Below, piece by piece: positions 1-7,463 of a stretch of DNA of 13,483 bases (its first letter is position 1; each line of letters begins with the position of its first letter). The position numbers and the translations under genes were made by a program. The notes under the pieces are model-generated. The model searched no databases and was not told where the DNA came from. It saw only the letters and a list, made by a program, of their open reading frames with translations. Source of the DNA: CAZWBR01 sp964404205 (GTDB lineage: Bacteria; Bacteroidota; Bacteroidia; Bacteroidales; Prolixibacteraceae); the NCBI GenBank assembly GCA_964404205.1, contig CAYOJD010000091.1, positions 1 through 13,483 of the forward strand. The letters are read 5' to 3'.

Positions 1-229
1 CTTTCACCGGTTTTCGGTAAATATCGACAGCAATGTACCAGTCACCCCCAGGCTGAAGCAGGGTTTTTAGCAGTTCGACACGCCGCGTGAGGGTGGCCCG
101 GGACGATAGTTCTGCCTGTTCTTTCCATTTTCGCTGGGCATTCAGTTGTGTGGGCAGCGATAAACAGAATATCAGGATGATTGGTAATATGAATTTTGAC
201 AACATGTTGGCATTCAGTAAATTCTTCAT
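1..229 (-). CDS. Exported protein of unknown function (5' part only)
   Basis: This is the N-terminal 76 codons of a gene that runs off the left edge of the window. The reading begins MKNLLNANMLSKF, continues with a hydrophobic run (ILPIILIFCLSL) and ends the signal with LNAQ, a common type I signal-peptide end in Bacteroidota, so the product is predicted to be periplasmic or outer-membrane associated. The mature part starts RKWKEQAELSS and contains a charged stretch followed by GGDWYIAVDIYRKPVK. I do not recognise the family. A second in-frame ATG at 205 would give a shorter, equally good signal peptide (MLSKF...), so the start is uncertain. It lies downstream of the efflux operon on the same strand, but a hairpin terminator separates them and it probably has its own promoter, so I do not infer a role in efflux. 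Confidence 0.6.
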   Translation of the reverse strand, partial: MKNLLNANMLSKFILPIILIFCLSLPTQLNAQRKWKEQAELSSRATLTRRVELLKTLLQPGGDWYIAVDIYRKPVK

Positions 230-352
230 GTCTTGACGATTTTTACAAAAGATTCCAACGGGTTGGCTAAAACCAGAACCGTATGAAATAAAGCCATATT
301 TTGCCTTTCAACCGGGAATGGCAATAGGTTTTACCCGCTGTATTTGGTTGGG

Positions 353-383
353 CAAAAATAGCAAAATCGGGCAAAAATTGAAA
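353..383 (-). promoter_or_regulatory. Candidate Bacteroidota promoter for the exported-protein gene
   Basis: On the minus strand TATTTTTG (360 down to 353) matches the Bacteroidota -7 consensus TAnnTTTG. Nineteen bases upstream is TTTC (383-380), one mismatch from the -33 TTTG. The leader to the ATG at 229 would be roughly 115-120 nt. The 10-base direct repeat GGGCAAAAAT occurs at 350-359 and 369-378, the first copy covering the -7 element and the second lying in the spacer, which could be a regulator site. This is pattern matching only. Confidence 0.35.
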
Positions 384-389
384 AGAAAC

Positions 390-428
390 AGGCCATATGT
401 CGGGCCGTAATTGCCCAATATATGGCCT
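390..428 (-). terminator. Hairpin terminator ending the efflux operon
   Basis: AGGCCATAT and ATATGGCCT form a perfect 9-bp stem (390-398 with 420-428). Inside it, after one A-C mismatch, one normal pair and one G-U wobble, a GGGC/GCCC stem closes a 7-nt loop, giving a long, nearly continuous hairpin. On the minus strand it starts about 20 nt after the stop codon of the last permease and is followed by the T-rich run GTTTCTTTTC. The position and shape fit an intrinsic terminator, although the T tract is interrupted. Confidence 0.55.
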
Positions 429-448
429 TATTGCTTGGTTTTGCGGTG

Positions 449-1567
449 TTAAACGGTTTTTCGGTAGCGCCATACGGCCAACAAAAACATGATACTGCCA
501 TAAACAAGCAGCGAAACCATTTCGTAGGCCAAATCCATCACTCCCGACCCTTTCAGTACAACATTCCGGATAACCCGTATCAGGTAGTAGAGCGGATTAA
601 TCAGGTCGAGCCGCTGTGCCCAAAGTGGCATACTTTCGACCGGCGTAAAGAGCCCGCTCATGATGATAAAGATTATCATAAAGAAGAAACTGACGAAAAG
701 TACCTGCTGCTGGGTATCGGAAAGGGCAGATATAAAGAGTCCGGAACTCATTACCAGAAAAAGATAGGCGGTGGTGAAAAGATAGAGCGTGAGAATATTT
801 CCACGGAAAGGCAATCCAAAAACCAATTTGGCTACCAGCAGACCAAAGGTGAGGTCGAGCAGGGCAATAATCAGGAAAGGCATCATTTTCCCGATGATGA
901 ACTGATACTTTCGGATAGGTGTAACGTTCAGCTGTTCAATGGTTCCCATCTCTTTTTCGCGCACAAGGTTCAGCGAAGAAAGAAATAATCCGATAAGGGT
1001 GACCAGGATAACCAATACCCCGGGAGCCATATAGAATTTGAAATTAAGTTCGGGATTGTACCAAAACGATGGGATGACCGCTATTTGCTGCGGTGGGGTA
1101 AATTCGGGCATCCCCAATATTTCGGCCCTGATATGGCCATTGAAATTGGCGATAACCGAGCGCAGATATCCGTACGAAAGCTCGGCAGCACTGCCATTGA
1201 TGGCATCGACCAGAATTTGCAGCGAGCTGTTATCTTCGCGCATGAGTGATGTTTCAAACCCTTGTGGGATGGTCAAAACCACATCGGCATGGCCTTTCAG
1301 CAGTTCACGGTCGATTTCGGCAGGCGATTGCAACGAGCGGGTTACCTCGAAAAAGGGACTCGCTTCGAATTTGGCTGTTAACTTTCGTGAGGTTTCGGTA
1401 AGGTCTCGATCTACCACATAGAGTTCCACTTGTTTCAATTCCATTGTGGCGGCAAAAACCAGTATCAGCATCTGAACCAGTGGCATCACAAAGATAATGG
1501 GCAGCATGGCCTTGTTGCGCATCACCTGTATAAACTCTTTTTGCAGCAGATATAGTATTGTTTTCAT
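449..1567 (-). CDS. ABC-2 type transporter permease (YbhR-like), last gene of efflux operon
   Basis: This 372-residue inner-membrane protein is one of two transmembrane subunits of the exporter. Topology is typical of the ABC-2/YbhR class. It has a short cytoplasmic N-terminus (KEFIQVMRNKAM), a first membrane helix at about 20-42, and a large extracytoplasmic domain at about 45-175. Five further helices follow between about 178 and 366. The cytoplasmic segment REKEMGTIEQLNVTPIRKYQFIIGK (about 203-227, quoted as the family's coupling-helix region) carries the conserved EKEMGT..L..TP pattern. Together with the neighbouring permease it would form the pore driven by the two upstream ATPases. The gene is 37 nt downstream of that permease and is followed by the terminator hairpin. 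The substrate cannot be read from sequence. The family assignment is firm, the YbhR-like placement rests on operon order. Confidence 0.9.
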   Translation of the reverse strand: MKTILYLLQKEFIQVMRNKAMLPIIFVMPLVQMLILVFAATMELKQVELYVVDRDLTETSRKLTAKFEASPFFEVTRSLQSPAEIDRELLKGHADVVLTIPQGFETSLMREDNSSLQILVDAINGSAAELSYGYLRSVIANFNGHIRAEILGMPEFTPPQQIAVIPSFWYNPELNFKFYMAPGVLVILVTLIGLFLSSLNLVREKEMGTIEQLNVTPIRKYQFIIGKMMPFLIIALLDLTFGLLVAKLVFGLPFRGNILTLYLFTTAYLFLVMSSGLFISALSDTQQQVLFVSFFFMIIFIIMSGLFTPVESMPLWAQRLDLINPLYYLIRVIRNVVLKGSGVMDLAYEMVSLLVYGSIMFLLAVWRYRKTV

Positions 1568-1604
1568 TTGTTCATTATTTTGTATTGCCTTATTGAAATG
1601 GACA

Positions 1605-2711
1605 CTATTCCAACCACAACTTAAACTTTTTTACACTGAGGCCAAGGAAGAAGGCCGTCATGACCAGCAAAATGAGTACCTGTTTCCAAATAAAAAAGAG
1701 CCCGGTGCCTTTGAGCATCACCTGTTTCAGGGCATCGATAAACCAGCGGGCCGGCATAATGTTGCTCACAAGCTGGAGGACATAGGGCATATTTTCGATG
1801 GGGAAAATAAATCCCGACAGGAGCATAGTAGGCAGCAGCAGCGCAAAGCCTGAAATAAACATGGCTACCTGCTGGCTGTTGGCAATGGTCGAAATAAGGA
1901 TTCCCAACGACAGGGCCATCATAATATAGATGATAACCAAAGCCATCAGTATTACGAGGCTTCCGCGGATGGGCACATCGAAAACCACATTGCCCAGCAG
2001 GATGATGACAATGGCATCGATAAGCGAAAGCAACAGGTAAGGGGCTACTTTTCCCAACACGATATGGATTGCTTTCAGTGGCGAAACCAACAGGATTTCC
2101 ATGGTGCCCATCTCTTTTTCGCGGGCAATGGTAATGGAGGTCATCATGGCCGAAATTAACATCAGTATCAGGGCCATTGTTCCTGGCACATACATAAATG
2201 CCCCCACCATATTTTCGTTGTACAACATCCTGACTTCCTGTTTAATCTCGACAGGAGGGTGAAAGCCGGCAAATTTTTTTGCCAGATAGTCCTGTACAAT
2301 GCCGTTGGTGTAGTTGTAGAGCATCTGTGCGGTGTTGGGATCTGAAGCATCGGCAATTACCTGAATGGCCGCTTTGCCGTCGCGTTCGAGGGTTTGCGTG
2401 AAATTGGCATCGAAGATAATCACCTCTTTTACATTGCCTTGTTTGAAAATGGATTCAATTTCGTTCTCGTTTTGCAACATCTTCTCAAGCCGGAAATAGC
2501 CCGATGAGAGAATCTTGTTGGTGATTTCGCGGGTTTCACTGTCGCCCGAGTGATCGAGAATGGCGATGCGCACATCTTTAATTTCGGTGGTGATAACATA
2601 GCCGAAGAGCAACAGTTCGATGATGGGCATCGCAAAAAGGATGGCCATGGTGCGCGGGTCGCGAAATATATGTTTAAACTCTTTTTTGATAAATCCCCAG
2701 AGCTGGTTCAT
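1605..2711 (-). CDS. ABC-2 type transporter permease (YbhS-like)
   Basis: This 368-residue membrane protein is the second transmembrane subunit of the exporter. It begins MNQLWGFIKKEFKHIFRDPRT, with the family's amphipathic KEF..I.RD start, then a first helix at about 22-43. A periplasmic domain covers about 45-175. Five more helices follow the REKEMGTMEILLVSPL segment (near residue 200). The last helix ends near KKFKLWLE. It is homologous to the downstream permease in layout and motifs, and the two probably heterodimerise. A gap of 104 nt separates it from the upstream ATPase gene, the largest gap in the operon apart from the one holding the palindromic repeat. No Shine-Dalgarno sequence is visible, as is usual for this phylum, and the ATG at 2711 is the natural start because the coupling N-terminus begins there. 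Confidence 0.9.
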   Translation of the reverse strand: MNQLWGFIKKEFKHIFRDPRTMAILFAMPIIELLLFGYVITTEIKDVRIAILDHSGDSETREITNKILSSGYFRLEKMLQNENEIESIFKQGNVKEVIIFDANFTQTLERDGKAAIQVIADASDPNTAQMLYNYTNGIVQDYLAKKFAGFHPPVEIKQEVRMLYNENMVGAFMYVPGTMALILMLISAMMTSITIAREKEMGTMEILLVSPLKAIHIVLGKVAPYLLLSLIDAIVIILLGNVVFDVPIRGSLVILMALVIIYIMMALSLGILISTIANSQQVAMFISGFALLLPTMLLSGFIFPIENMPYVLQLVSNIMPARWFIDALKQVMLKGTGLFFIWKQVLILLVMTAFFLGLSVKKFKLWLE

Positions 2712-2744
2712 AGGAGGTGAATTATGAATGTTGAATTATAAACT

Positions 2745-2765
2745 TGTCAATTATGGTTATTGACA
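2745..2765. repeat. Small inverted repeat in the ATPase-permease gap
   Basis: TGTCAAT (2745-2751) and ATTGACA (2759-2765) form a 7-bp hairpin with a 7-nt loop between the stop of the second ATPase gene and the YbhS-like permease gene. Nearby sequence is AT-rich with repeated GAATTAT words (2719-2739). There is no T tract, so it is unlikely to be a strong terminator. It could be an mRNA processing or stability hairpin. The function is unknown. Confidence 0.3.
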
Positions 2766-2815
2766 GTCAATTTTTAACGAACTTACAATTTGATTTCCTG
2801 TCGTTATGCTGTGTG

Positions 2816-3562
2816 TCAATCCACGTTTCTGGCAATTTTCAGGAAAACCTCGTCCATACTTTGCGCACCGAAGTTCAGTTTCAGCGCGGCGGGGGTATCG
2901 AGTGCCACAATTTTCCCTTCCGACATAATGGCTACCCGGTCGCAATATTCGGCCTCGTCCATGTAGTGGGTGGTGACAAAAATGGTGGTCCCTTTGGCTG
3001 CCTCTTCGTAAATCATGTCCCAGAATTTGCGTCGGGTAAGCGGATCGACACCTCCCGATGGTTCGTCGAGAAAGACAATGGTCGGGTTGTGAAAAACCGC
3101 CAGCGAAAAGGAGAGCTTCTGCTTCCATCCCAATGGCAATCCGGCTACCAGTTTATTTCGCACCGATTCCATCTCCAGTTTTTCGAGCAACCGGTTGGTC
3201 TTCTCTTTGCGCTCAACACGGCTGATACCATATATCCCGGCGAAAAGGCGGATGTTTTCGTACACCGTCAAATCTTCATATAGCGAGAATTTTTGCGACA
3301 TGTAGCCAATATTGCGTTTAATCTGCTCGCGCTGACGGTAACCATCGAAACCGGCTACCTGCAGTTCTCCTGAAGTGGGTTCGAGCAGTCCGCAAATCAT
3401 ACGGATGGCGGTTGTCTTTCCGGCACCGTTGGCGCCCAGAAAGCCAAATATCTCTCCGGGCCATACTTCAAAGGTGAGGTGGTCGTCGGCGACAAAGGTG
3501 CCAAACTTCTTTACCAGGTTTTTGACCCGGATAACCGGTTGTTTTGTCATATCAGTTGCCAT
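2816..3562 (-). CDS. ABC transporter ATP-binding protein (second NBD, YbhF C-terminal-like)
   Basis: This 248-residue cytoplasmic ATPase powers the two permeases. In order it shows Walker A GANGAGKTT (43-51), the Q-loop Gln in YMSQKFSLY (Q90), a degenerate signature LPLGWKQKL in place of LSGGQ (about 142-150), Walker B TIVFLDEP (161-168) with catalytic Glu167, the D-loop, and the switch His in TTHYMDEAE (H199). The gene overlaps the upstream ATPase gene by 11 bp if the ATG at 3562 is used. The in-frame ATG at 3550 (MTKQPVIRV) would remove the overlap and is a reasonable alternative. In E. coli YbhF both NBDs lie in one chain, here they are two genes. The altered signature is typical of the second NBD of this family and matters for which composite ATP site is active. 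Confidence 0.92.
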   Translation of the reverse strand: MATDMTKQPVIRVKNLVKKFGTFVADDHLTFEVWPGEIFGFLGANGAGKTTAIRMICGLLEPTSGELQVAGFDGYRQREQIKRNIGYMSQKFSLYEDLTVYENIRLFAGIYGISRVERKEKTNRLLEKLEMESVRNKLVAGLPLGWKQKLSFSLAVFHNPTIVFLDEPSGGVDPLTRRKFWDMIYEEAAKGTTIFVTTHYMDEAEYCDRVAIMSEGKIVALDTPAALKLNFGAQSMDEVFLKIARNVD

Positions 3563-4469
3563 GATGCTGCATCAGTTCCATGAATAAATCTTCGATTCCG
3601 GGTGTAATCTCTTTAATGGTGAGTCCCGAATGGCCTTTATCCTCCAAATATTGGCTAATGCTGGTTGAAGTAAGATGCTCGTTGCAGGTGACATGAATCG
3701 ATTCGCCGAAAGCAAATACCGATTCAGTTCCCTGAAGTTCGCGGAGCAGTCCAATACAGGCATATCGTTCTGACGAACTGGCTGTTTCGACTCCCACAAG
3801 GCGTTTGGTAAACTGCCGGGTGATGGATTGGGGTGTGTCGACCGAGAGGATTTGACCCGACTGGATCAATGCCACGCGGTCGCAGAGCATCGCTTCGTCC
3901 ATGTATGGTGTAGAGACCAGAATGGTGATGCCCAGAGCTTTCAGTTTTTTCAGCATCTCCCAAAACTCTTTCCGCGAAACGGCATCTACGCCGGTAGTTG
4001 GTTCATCGAGCACGAGAACTTTTGGGGCGTGAATCAACGCGCATGAAAGGGCCAGTTTTTGCTTCATCCCTCCGGAGAGTTTTCCGGCCGGACGATTTTT
4101 AAATGGCTCAATTTGCCGGTAAATATCTTTAATTAGGTGGTAGTTGGCTTCGACAGTTGTTCCGAACACAGTGGCAAAAAATTCCAGATTCTCGGCTACC
4201 GTCAGGTCAGCATAAAGCGAGAAGCGTCCCGGCATGTAACCCACCATCTCTCTTATTTTTCTGAAATCGGCTACAACATCCAGTCCGTCGAGTGACGCTT
4301 TGCCACTATCGGGGCGTAAAAGGGTAACCAGAATCCGCATCAGCGAACTCTTCCCTGCACCGTCAGGCCCAATCAGTCCGAAAAGTTCACCTTTTGCCAC
4401 TTCGAGCGAGATGCTTTTCAAAGCCTGAGTTGCTCCGTACGACTTCTCAATATTTTCGATTGATATCAT
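3552..4469 (-). CDS. ABC transporter ATP-binding protein (first NBD, YbhF N-terminal-like)
   Basis: This ATPase has 305 residues when started at the ATG at 4469 (MISIENIEKSYG). The frame stays open upstream to 4610, but that part translates the palindromic intergenic repeat and overlaps the adaptor gene, so it is not coding. Motifs are Walker A GPDGAGKSS (34-42), the Q-loop YMPGRFSLY with Gly81 where Gln is expected, a good signature LSGGMKQKL (131-139), and Walker B VLVLDEP (151-157) with Glu156. The switch region is STPYMDEAM, with Pro188 where His is usual. The extra C-terminal part (about 220-305) includes a small accessory region ending ITPGIEDLFMELM, common in drug-type exporters. The lost Q-loop Gln and switch His are on this subunit, while its signature is intact. 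It would pair with the next ATPase as a heterodimer. Confidence 0.92.
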   Translation of the reverse strand: MISIENIEKSYGATQALKSISLEVAKGELFGLIGPDGAGKSSLMRILVTLLRPDSGKASLDGLDVVADFRKIREMVGYMPGRFSLYADLTVAENLEFFATVFGTTVEANYHLIKDIYRQIEPFKNRPAGKLSGGMKQKLALSCALIHAPKVLVLDEPTTGVDAVSRKEFWEMLKKLKALGITILVSTPYMDEAMLCDRVALIQSGQILSVDTPQSITRQFTKRLVGVETASSSERYACIGLLRELQGTESVFAFGESIHVTCNEHLTSTSISQYLEDKGHSGLTIKEITPGIEDLFMELMQHHGN

Positions 4470-4474
4470 TGTAA

Positions 4475-4575
4475 TGGCCCCCTCGCACTCCCCCAACGGG
4501 GAGCTTTTTTTAAGAAGAGTTTGACAACTATTATTGAACCCTTTTGTAAGCCCCTGCGGTGAGGGGCTTAGGGAA
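4475..4575. repeat. Palindromic MITE-like intergenic repeat
   Basis: About 100 bp between the adaptor and first ATPase genes is built of two GC-rich hairpins facing each other around an AT-rich core. The right one is a perfect 9-bp stem, TAAGCCCCT/AGGGGCTTA (4547-4555 with 4562-4570, loop GCGGTG). The left one is CTCCCC/GGGGAG (4488-4493 with 4498-4503), next to a run of seven T. The outer arms (4475-4504 and 4549-4575) resemble each other in inverted orientation, as in a miniature element with imperfect terminal inverted repeats. No flanking target duplication is clear. Because it is inside an operon, it may also shape relative expression of the genes on either side. Confidence 0.5.
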
Positions 4576-4581
4576 GGCTTT

Positions 4582-5472
4582 CTATAGCCTGATTTCCCCG
4601 GGCATGCCAATTTTCAGGCTTCCGTCGTTGGGTACTTTTACTTTCGCGGCATAGACCAACTTAACCCTTTCCTTTTTGGTCTGAATAATTTTGGGGGTAA
4701 ATTCGGCTTCTGATGCAATCCACGAAACGGTTCCTTCCAACTGGCGGTTGGTGGCGGCAGTATCGTCGATAAATACTTTTACTTTCTGTCCGATTTTGAT
4801 GTGGGGCAGTTGGTCGCCGCTGACATAAACCCTGAGGTTAAGCGAACTAATATCGGCCATCTTGAACAGCGATTGACCCTGATTGACCAATTCGCCCTCT
4901 TTTTTGTAGGTTTCCAAAACCATTCCGTTCGTTGGTGCAACTATCTGGCATCTTTGCAACTTATCGGTAATTTGCGCCAGTTGAGCAACCGCTACATCGG
5001 CTTCGCTGTTGAGCGATACCTCCTGCGATTTGACATTGGATATCTGTTTGTCGAAAACTTCGAGGTTGCCGGTGATATCGTCCATCTGTTTTTGGGTAGC
5101 AGCACCATCTTTCAGCATATTGGCTACTCGGGTTTTGTCGCGTTCGAGATTGCTTTTTTGCTGACGGATAACGGCTATCTGCGTTTGAATAGTCCCTTTT
5201 TTCGATTGAATGGCTGCCATTTGCGATTCAGTCTGAAGTTTTTGCAGGTGGAGCGGGAGCGTGTCTACCAGGGCAACAGCTTCGCCCTGTGTAATGGTTT
5301 TTCCTTCCTCGGTATTGAAGGTGAGTAATTTACCACTATTTTCGGCCGATACAATGATTTCGTCGGCCTCGAAATTGCCGTAGGCATCGGCTACTTTCGA
5401 GTTGTTGTTGCATGCTGCCAAAAGCAGGGTGGCGCCCAGCAGGGTTAGCCTTGAAAATTGGATTGTATTCAT
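4582..5472 (-). CDS. HlyD/YbhG-family periplasmic adaptor lipoprotein of the efflux system
   Basis: This 296-residue protein is the membrane-fusion subunit linking the ABC permeases to the TolC-like channel. The N-terminus is a lipoprotein signal with lipobox LLAAC and acyl-acceptor Cys21, followed by NNNSK. A biotinyl-lipoyl-like half (GNFEADEIIVSAENSGKLL, about 33-51, then EEGKTITQGEAVALVDT) leads into a long Gln/Lys/Glu-rich coiled-coil hairpin at about 72-165. The second lipoyl half follows (IVAPTNGMVLE and KEGELVNQGQSLFKMADI), and a beta-barrel domain ends the protein at GMPGEIRL. The length is slightly shorter than E. coli YbhG (332 residues). Its ATG overlaps the stop of the TolC-like gene in an ATGA, which indicates translational coupling. 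The family call is firm. Placement beside two ABC ATPases and two ABC-2 permeases makes an ABC-driven role clear, rather than an RND pump. Confidence 0.9.
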   Translation of the reverse strand: MNTIQFSRLTLLGATLLLAACNNNSKVADAYGNFEADEIIVSAENSGKLLTFNTEEGKTITQGEAVALVDTLPLHLQKLQTESQMAAIQSKKGTIQTQIAVIRQQKSNLERDKTRVANMLKDGAATQKQMDDITGNLEVFDKQISNVKSQEVSLNSEADVAVAQLAQITDKLQRCQIVAPTNGMVLETYKKEGELVNQGQSLFKMADISSLNLRVYVSGDQLPHIKIGQKVKVFIDDTAATNRQLEGTVSWIASEAEFTPKIIQTKKERVKLVYAAKVKVPNDGSLKIGMPGEIRL

Positions 5473-6734
5473 GGTAGAATCTGATTTCCGGTTAATGTAT
5501 TGTAATTGGCAATGGCCTGTAAAAGCGCTATTTTATGTGATTGTTGATTGATTTTGGCTTGTGTCTCGGCGTTCAGATCAACGATATAGTCGGCCGAAGT
5601 GATAGTTCCGTTTTCGAGTTGTGATGCTGATTGTTGGGCAATTTTACCCCGCATTTCAAGCAATTGCTTGTCTGATTGCAGCAGGTTCTCCGCTTTTTTG
5701 ATTGATTCGTGTGCGCGGAAGAGTGAAATTTCGAGGTTTTGATTGAACAGGTTACGCGAACTGGTTACCATCTCTTTTTGCAGGTTAAGCATCTGCCGGT
5801 TGCGCGAAGTTTGGTTCCAGTCGAATATATTCCACGAAAGCCCTACACCCACCAGATAGTAGCTGTCGAATTCGGTAGCCAGCATGTTGAGGCCCGGGCG
5901 GCCATAGCCGGCCTGACCAAAAGCAAAGAGTTTGGGGTTACGCATCGTTTGCAACAACGAAGAGTTGGTCTCAATTTTATTGCCCAGCAAATCGAAGAGC
6001 TTCAGCTCGGGACGGTTCACCGAACGGGTTGTTACGGCTGCAATAGGTTCGGCCAGTATCGTCTCGGGGCCAATTTTTGCCCCGGTAAGGATTCTCAGCG
6101 AGCCGGCAGCCGAAATCTTTTCTGCTTCCACTTCGGCGAGTTGTTGTCGGGTCAATAAAATCTCGGCCCGAATCAGCTCTACATCTCGAAGGGTAACCAT
6201 CCCGTTTCTATAGCCCGATTCCAGTACTTTTAATCTTTCGCCAAGTGTCTGTTCTTTCAGCGCAAGAATCTTTTTGGATTCATCGAGACTAAGTGTGCCA
6301 AAAAAAAGCTGGTTAATACGATCATTCAGTACATTGATTTCGACCTCGATGTTTTGGATATCGGCCTCGAGCGATGCTTTCTCCAGTTCGCGGCTCGAAC
6401 GGGAGATTCCTCCGTCGTAAATATTCTGGCGGACATCGAGATAGGCTTTGTACTGGTCTTTGGGTAGCGCGGGTATCTCGATGCCTGGCATGGGAAGGGC
6501 AATTCTGGTCACATCACTTTGGTAGGTAGCCTGCGCATTGAGGTTTAACTGTGGGTTCCAGGCAGAACCAATATTGCTGATGCGCAATGCGCTGATTTGC
6601 TGTTGCTTTTCAATATCCGTAAGTTTGGGATAGTTTTCGCGGGCCAGCCGGTAGCAGTCGTCCAGCGTCAGCGTGTTGGTTTGTCCAAACAGCAGTTGAG
6701 CCGGTAGCAACAAAATGATTAGTAATCGTTTCAT
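5469..6734 (-). CDS. TolC-like outer membrane efflux protein (OEP family)
   Basis: This 421-residue outer-membrane channel begins with signal peptide MKRLLIILLLPAQLLFGQ, cut after the Gly or before the Gln. The mature protein opens TLTLDDCYRLARENYPKL, the typical first OEP helix, and shows the two-fold repeated coiled-coil/beta organisation of TolC. The first repeat is at about 22-215 (including SLEADIQNIEVEINVLNDRINQLF, about 127-150) and the second from about 230. Features such as GVGLSWNIFDWNQTSRNRQ (about 302-320) correspond to the conserved strand-turn-helix region of the second repeat. The start codon lies 33 nt after the tetR stop, and the gene's end overlaps the adaptor ATG by 4 nt. 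It would give the exporter its exit across the outer membrane, making the operon self-sufficient, unlike E. coli ybh, which relies on an outer-membrane protein encoded elsewhere. Confidence 0.9.
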   Translation of the reverse strand: MKRLLIILLLPAQLLFGQTNTLTLDDCYRLARENYPKLTDIEKQQQISALRISNIGSAWNPQLNLNAQATYQSDVTRIALPMPGIEIPALPKDQYKAYLDVRQNIYDGGISRSSRELEKASLEADIQNIEVEINVLNDRINQLFFGTLSLDESKKILALKEQTLGERLKVLESGYRNGMVTLRDVELIRAEILLTRQQLAEVEAEKISAAGSLRILTGAKIGPETILAEPIAAVTTRSVNRPELKLFDLLGNKIETNSSLLQTMRNPKLFAFGQAGYGRPGLNMLATEFDSYYLVGVGLSWNIFDWNQTSRNRQMLNLQKEMVTSSRNLFNQNLEISLFRAHESIKKAENLLQSDKQLLEMRGKIAQQSASQLENGTITSADYIVDLNAETQAKINQQSHKIALLQAIANYNTLTGNQILP

Positions 6735-6767
6735 TCTTAGTGTATTGTTGTTGTTCTCTTTTTTTAC

Positions 6768-7418
6768 TCAGAAAATATGCACGACATTCTGGCGCCAGCC
6801 GCTTGGGTTATCCCCTTTATATTGAAGTGCATGAAGGATAAATTGCGTGACTACTTGACGGCGTTCCAACAGAAATTTGTCGTATTCTTCGGCATTGTTG
6901 TTGAACAGATTTTGCTGAAGCAAAGGCCTTCCCGCATAAGGAATCATCATCATTCCCACCAGGTTGGCAAACAGGTGCGGCATGGTGATAGGGGCAATCA
7001 CTCCATTCTTGATATCTTCATCCAGAAAACCGTTGAGCGTGTTGGAATCGAAACCACGGCTGCGAATGGCACCTGCCAGTTGATCGGGGTCACGGTTGAT
7101 TTCGCGGATGACAAATTGTGGCAGAAATGGGTTTTTGCGGATAACACTGTCATACGCCTCGACAATGGCTTCAATTTTTTCCCTGAAATTGCTTTTCTGT
7201 TTGAATATCTCCATCACGTTAGGCACTAATTTACCCATCGATTCCTCGAAAATGGCATCGAAGAGTTGCTGCTTGGTCCTAAAATAGTAGTGCAGCAAGG
7301 CTTTGTTAATGCCGGCTTCGTCGGCAATTTCCTGCATTCGTGCCCCATCCATACCTTTGGTAACAAATACTTTGCGGGCTGCGTCCAATATCTTTTCCTG
7401 CGTATTGTCTGTATTCAT
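6768..7418 (-). CDS. TetR-family transcriptional regulator of the efflux operon
   Basis: This 216-residue protein has a typical TetR N-terminus. EKILDAARKVFVTKGMDG is helix 1, then MQEIADEAGINKALLHYYF (about 28-46) is the helix-turn-helix, and TKQQLFDAIFEE follows. The rest, about 60-216, is the variable ligand-binding/dimerisation part, ending with VTQFILHALQYKGDN. It is the first gene of the operon and lies 33 nt before the TolC-like gene. E. coli CecR (YbiH) plays the matching role beside ybhGFSR, and the same logic, repression relieved by the exported compound, is inferred here. The region just upstream holds a promoter-like element and duplicated GTTTAACC words, so autorepression of the entire operon is likely. 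The ligand is unknown. Confidence 0.9.
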   Translation of the reverse strand: MNTDNTQEKILDAARKVFVTKGMDGARMQEIADEAGINKALLHYYFRTKQQLFDAIFEESMGKLVPNVMEIFKQKSNFREKIEAIVEAYDSVIRKNPFLPQFVIREINRDPDQLAGAIRSRGFDSNTLNGFLDEDIKNGVIAPITMPHLFANLVGMMMIPYAGRPLLQQNLFNNNAEEYDKFLLERRQVVTQFILHALQYKGDNPSGWRQNVVHIF

Positions 7419-7430
7419 TTTGTATTGACT

Positions 7431-7456
7431 GATTGGTTTAACCGATTAGTTTAACC
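7431..7456. promoter_or_regulatory. Probable TetR operator: two GTTTAACC copies
   Basis: GTTTAACC occurs at 7436-7443 and 7449-7456, 13 bases apart. Each is the core of an odd-length palindrome (GGTT-T-AACC and GTT-T-AAC). The left one extends to an imperfect 15-bp palindrome, ATTGGT..ACCGAT (7432-7446). The block lies between the tetR start codon and the candidate -7 element, about where transcription would start. The location and symmetry fit a self-regulated TetR operator. Binding is inferred. Confidence 0.5.
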
Positions 7457-7463
7457 ATGTGGT

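Noticed and set aside
267..473. Minus-strand 68-codon frame at the end of the permease
   Set aside because: It runs through the terminator hairpin and the GGGCAAAAAT repeats and overlaps the permease end. No start signal or recognisable protein.
422..988. Plus-strand open frame (188 codons) opposite the last permease
   Set aside because: It overlaps a clear ABC-2 permease and the terminator hairpin. The translation is hydrophilic and shows no family features.
2712..2740. Good Shine-Dalgarno AGGAGGTGAATT before an ATG on the plus strand
   Set aside because: The frame stops after a few codons, and the strand is opposite to the operon. Chance match in an intergenic gap.
4470..4610. N-terminal extension of the first ATPase
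   Set aside because: The extra 47 residues are translated from the palindromic repeat and overlap the adaptor's 3' end. ABC domains begin at MISIENIEKSYG.
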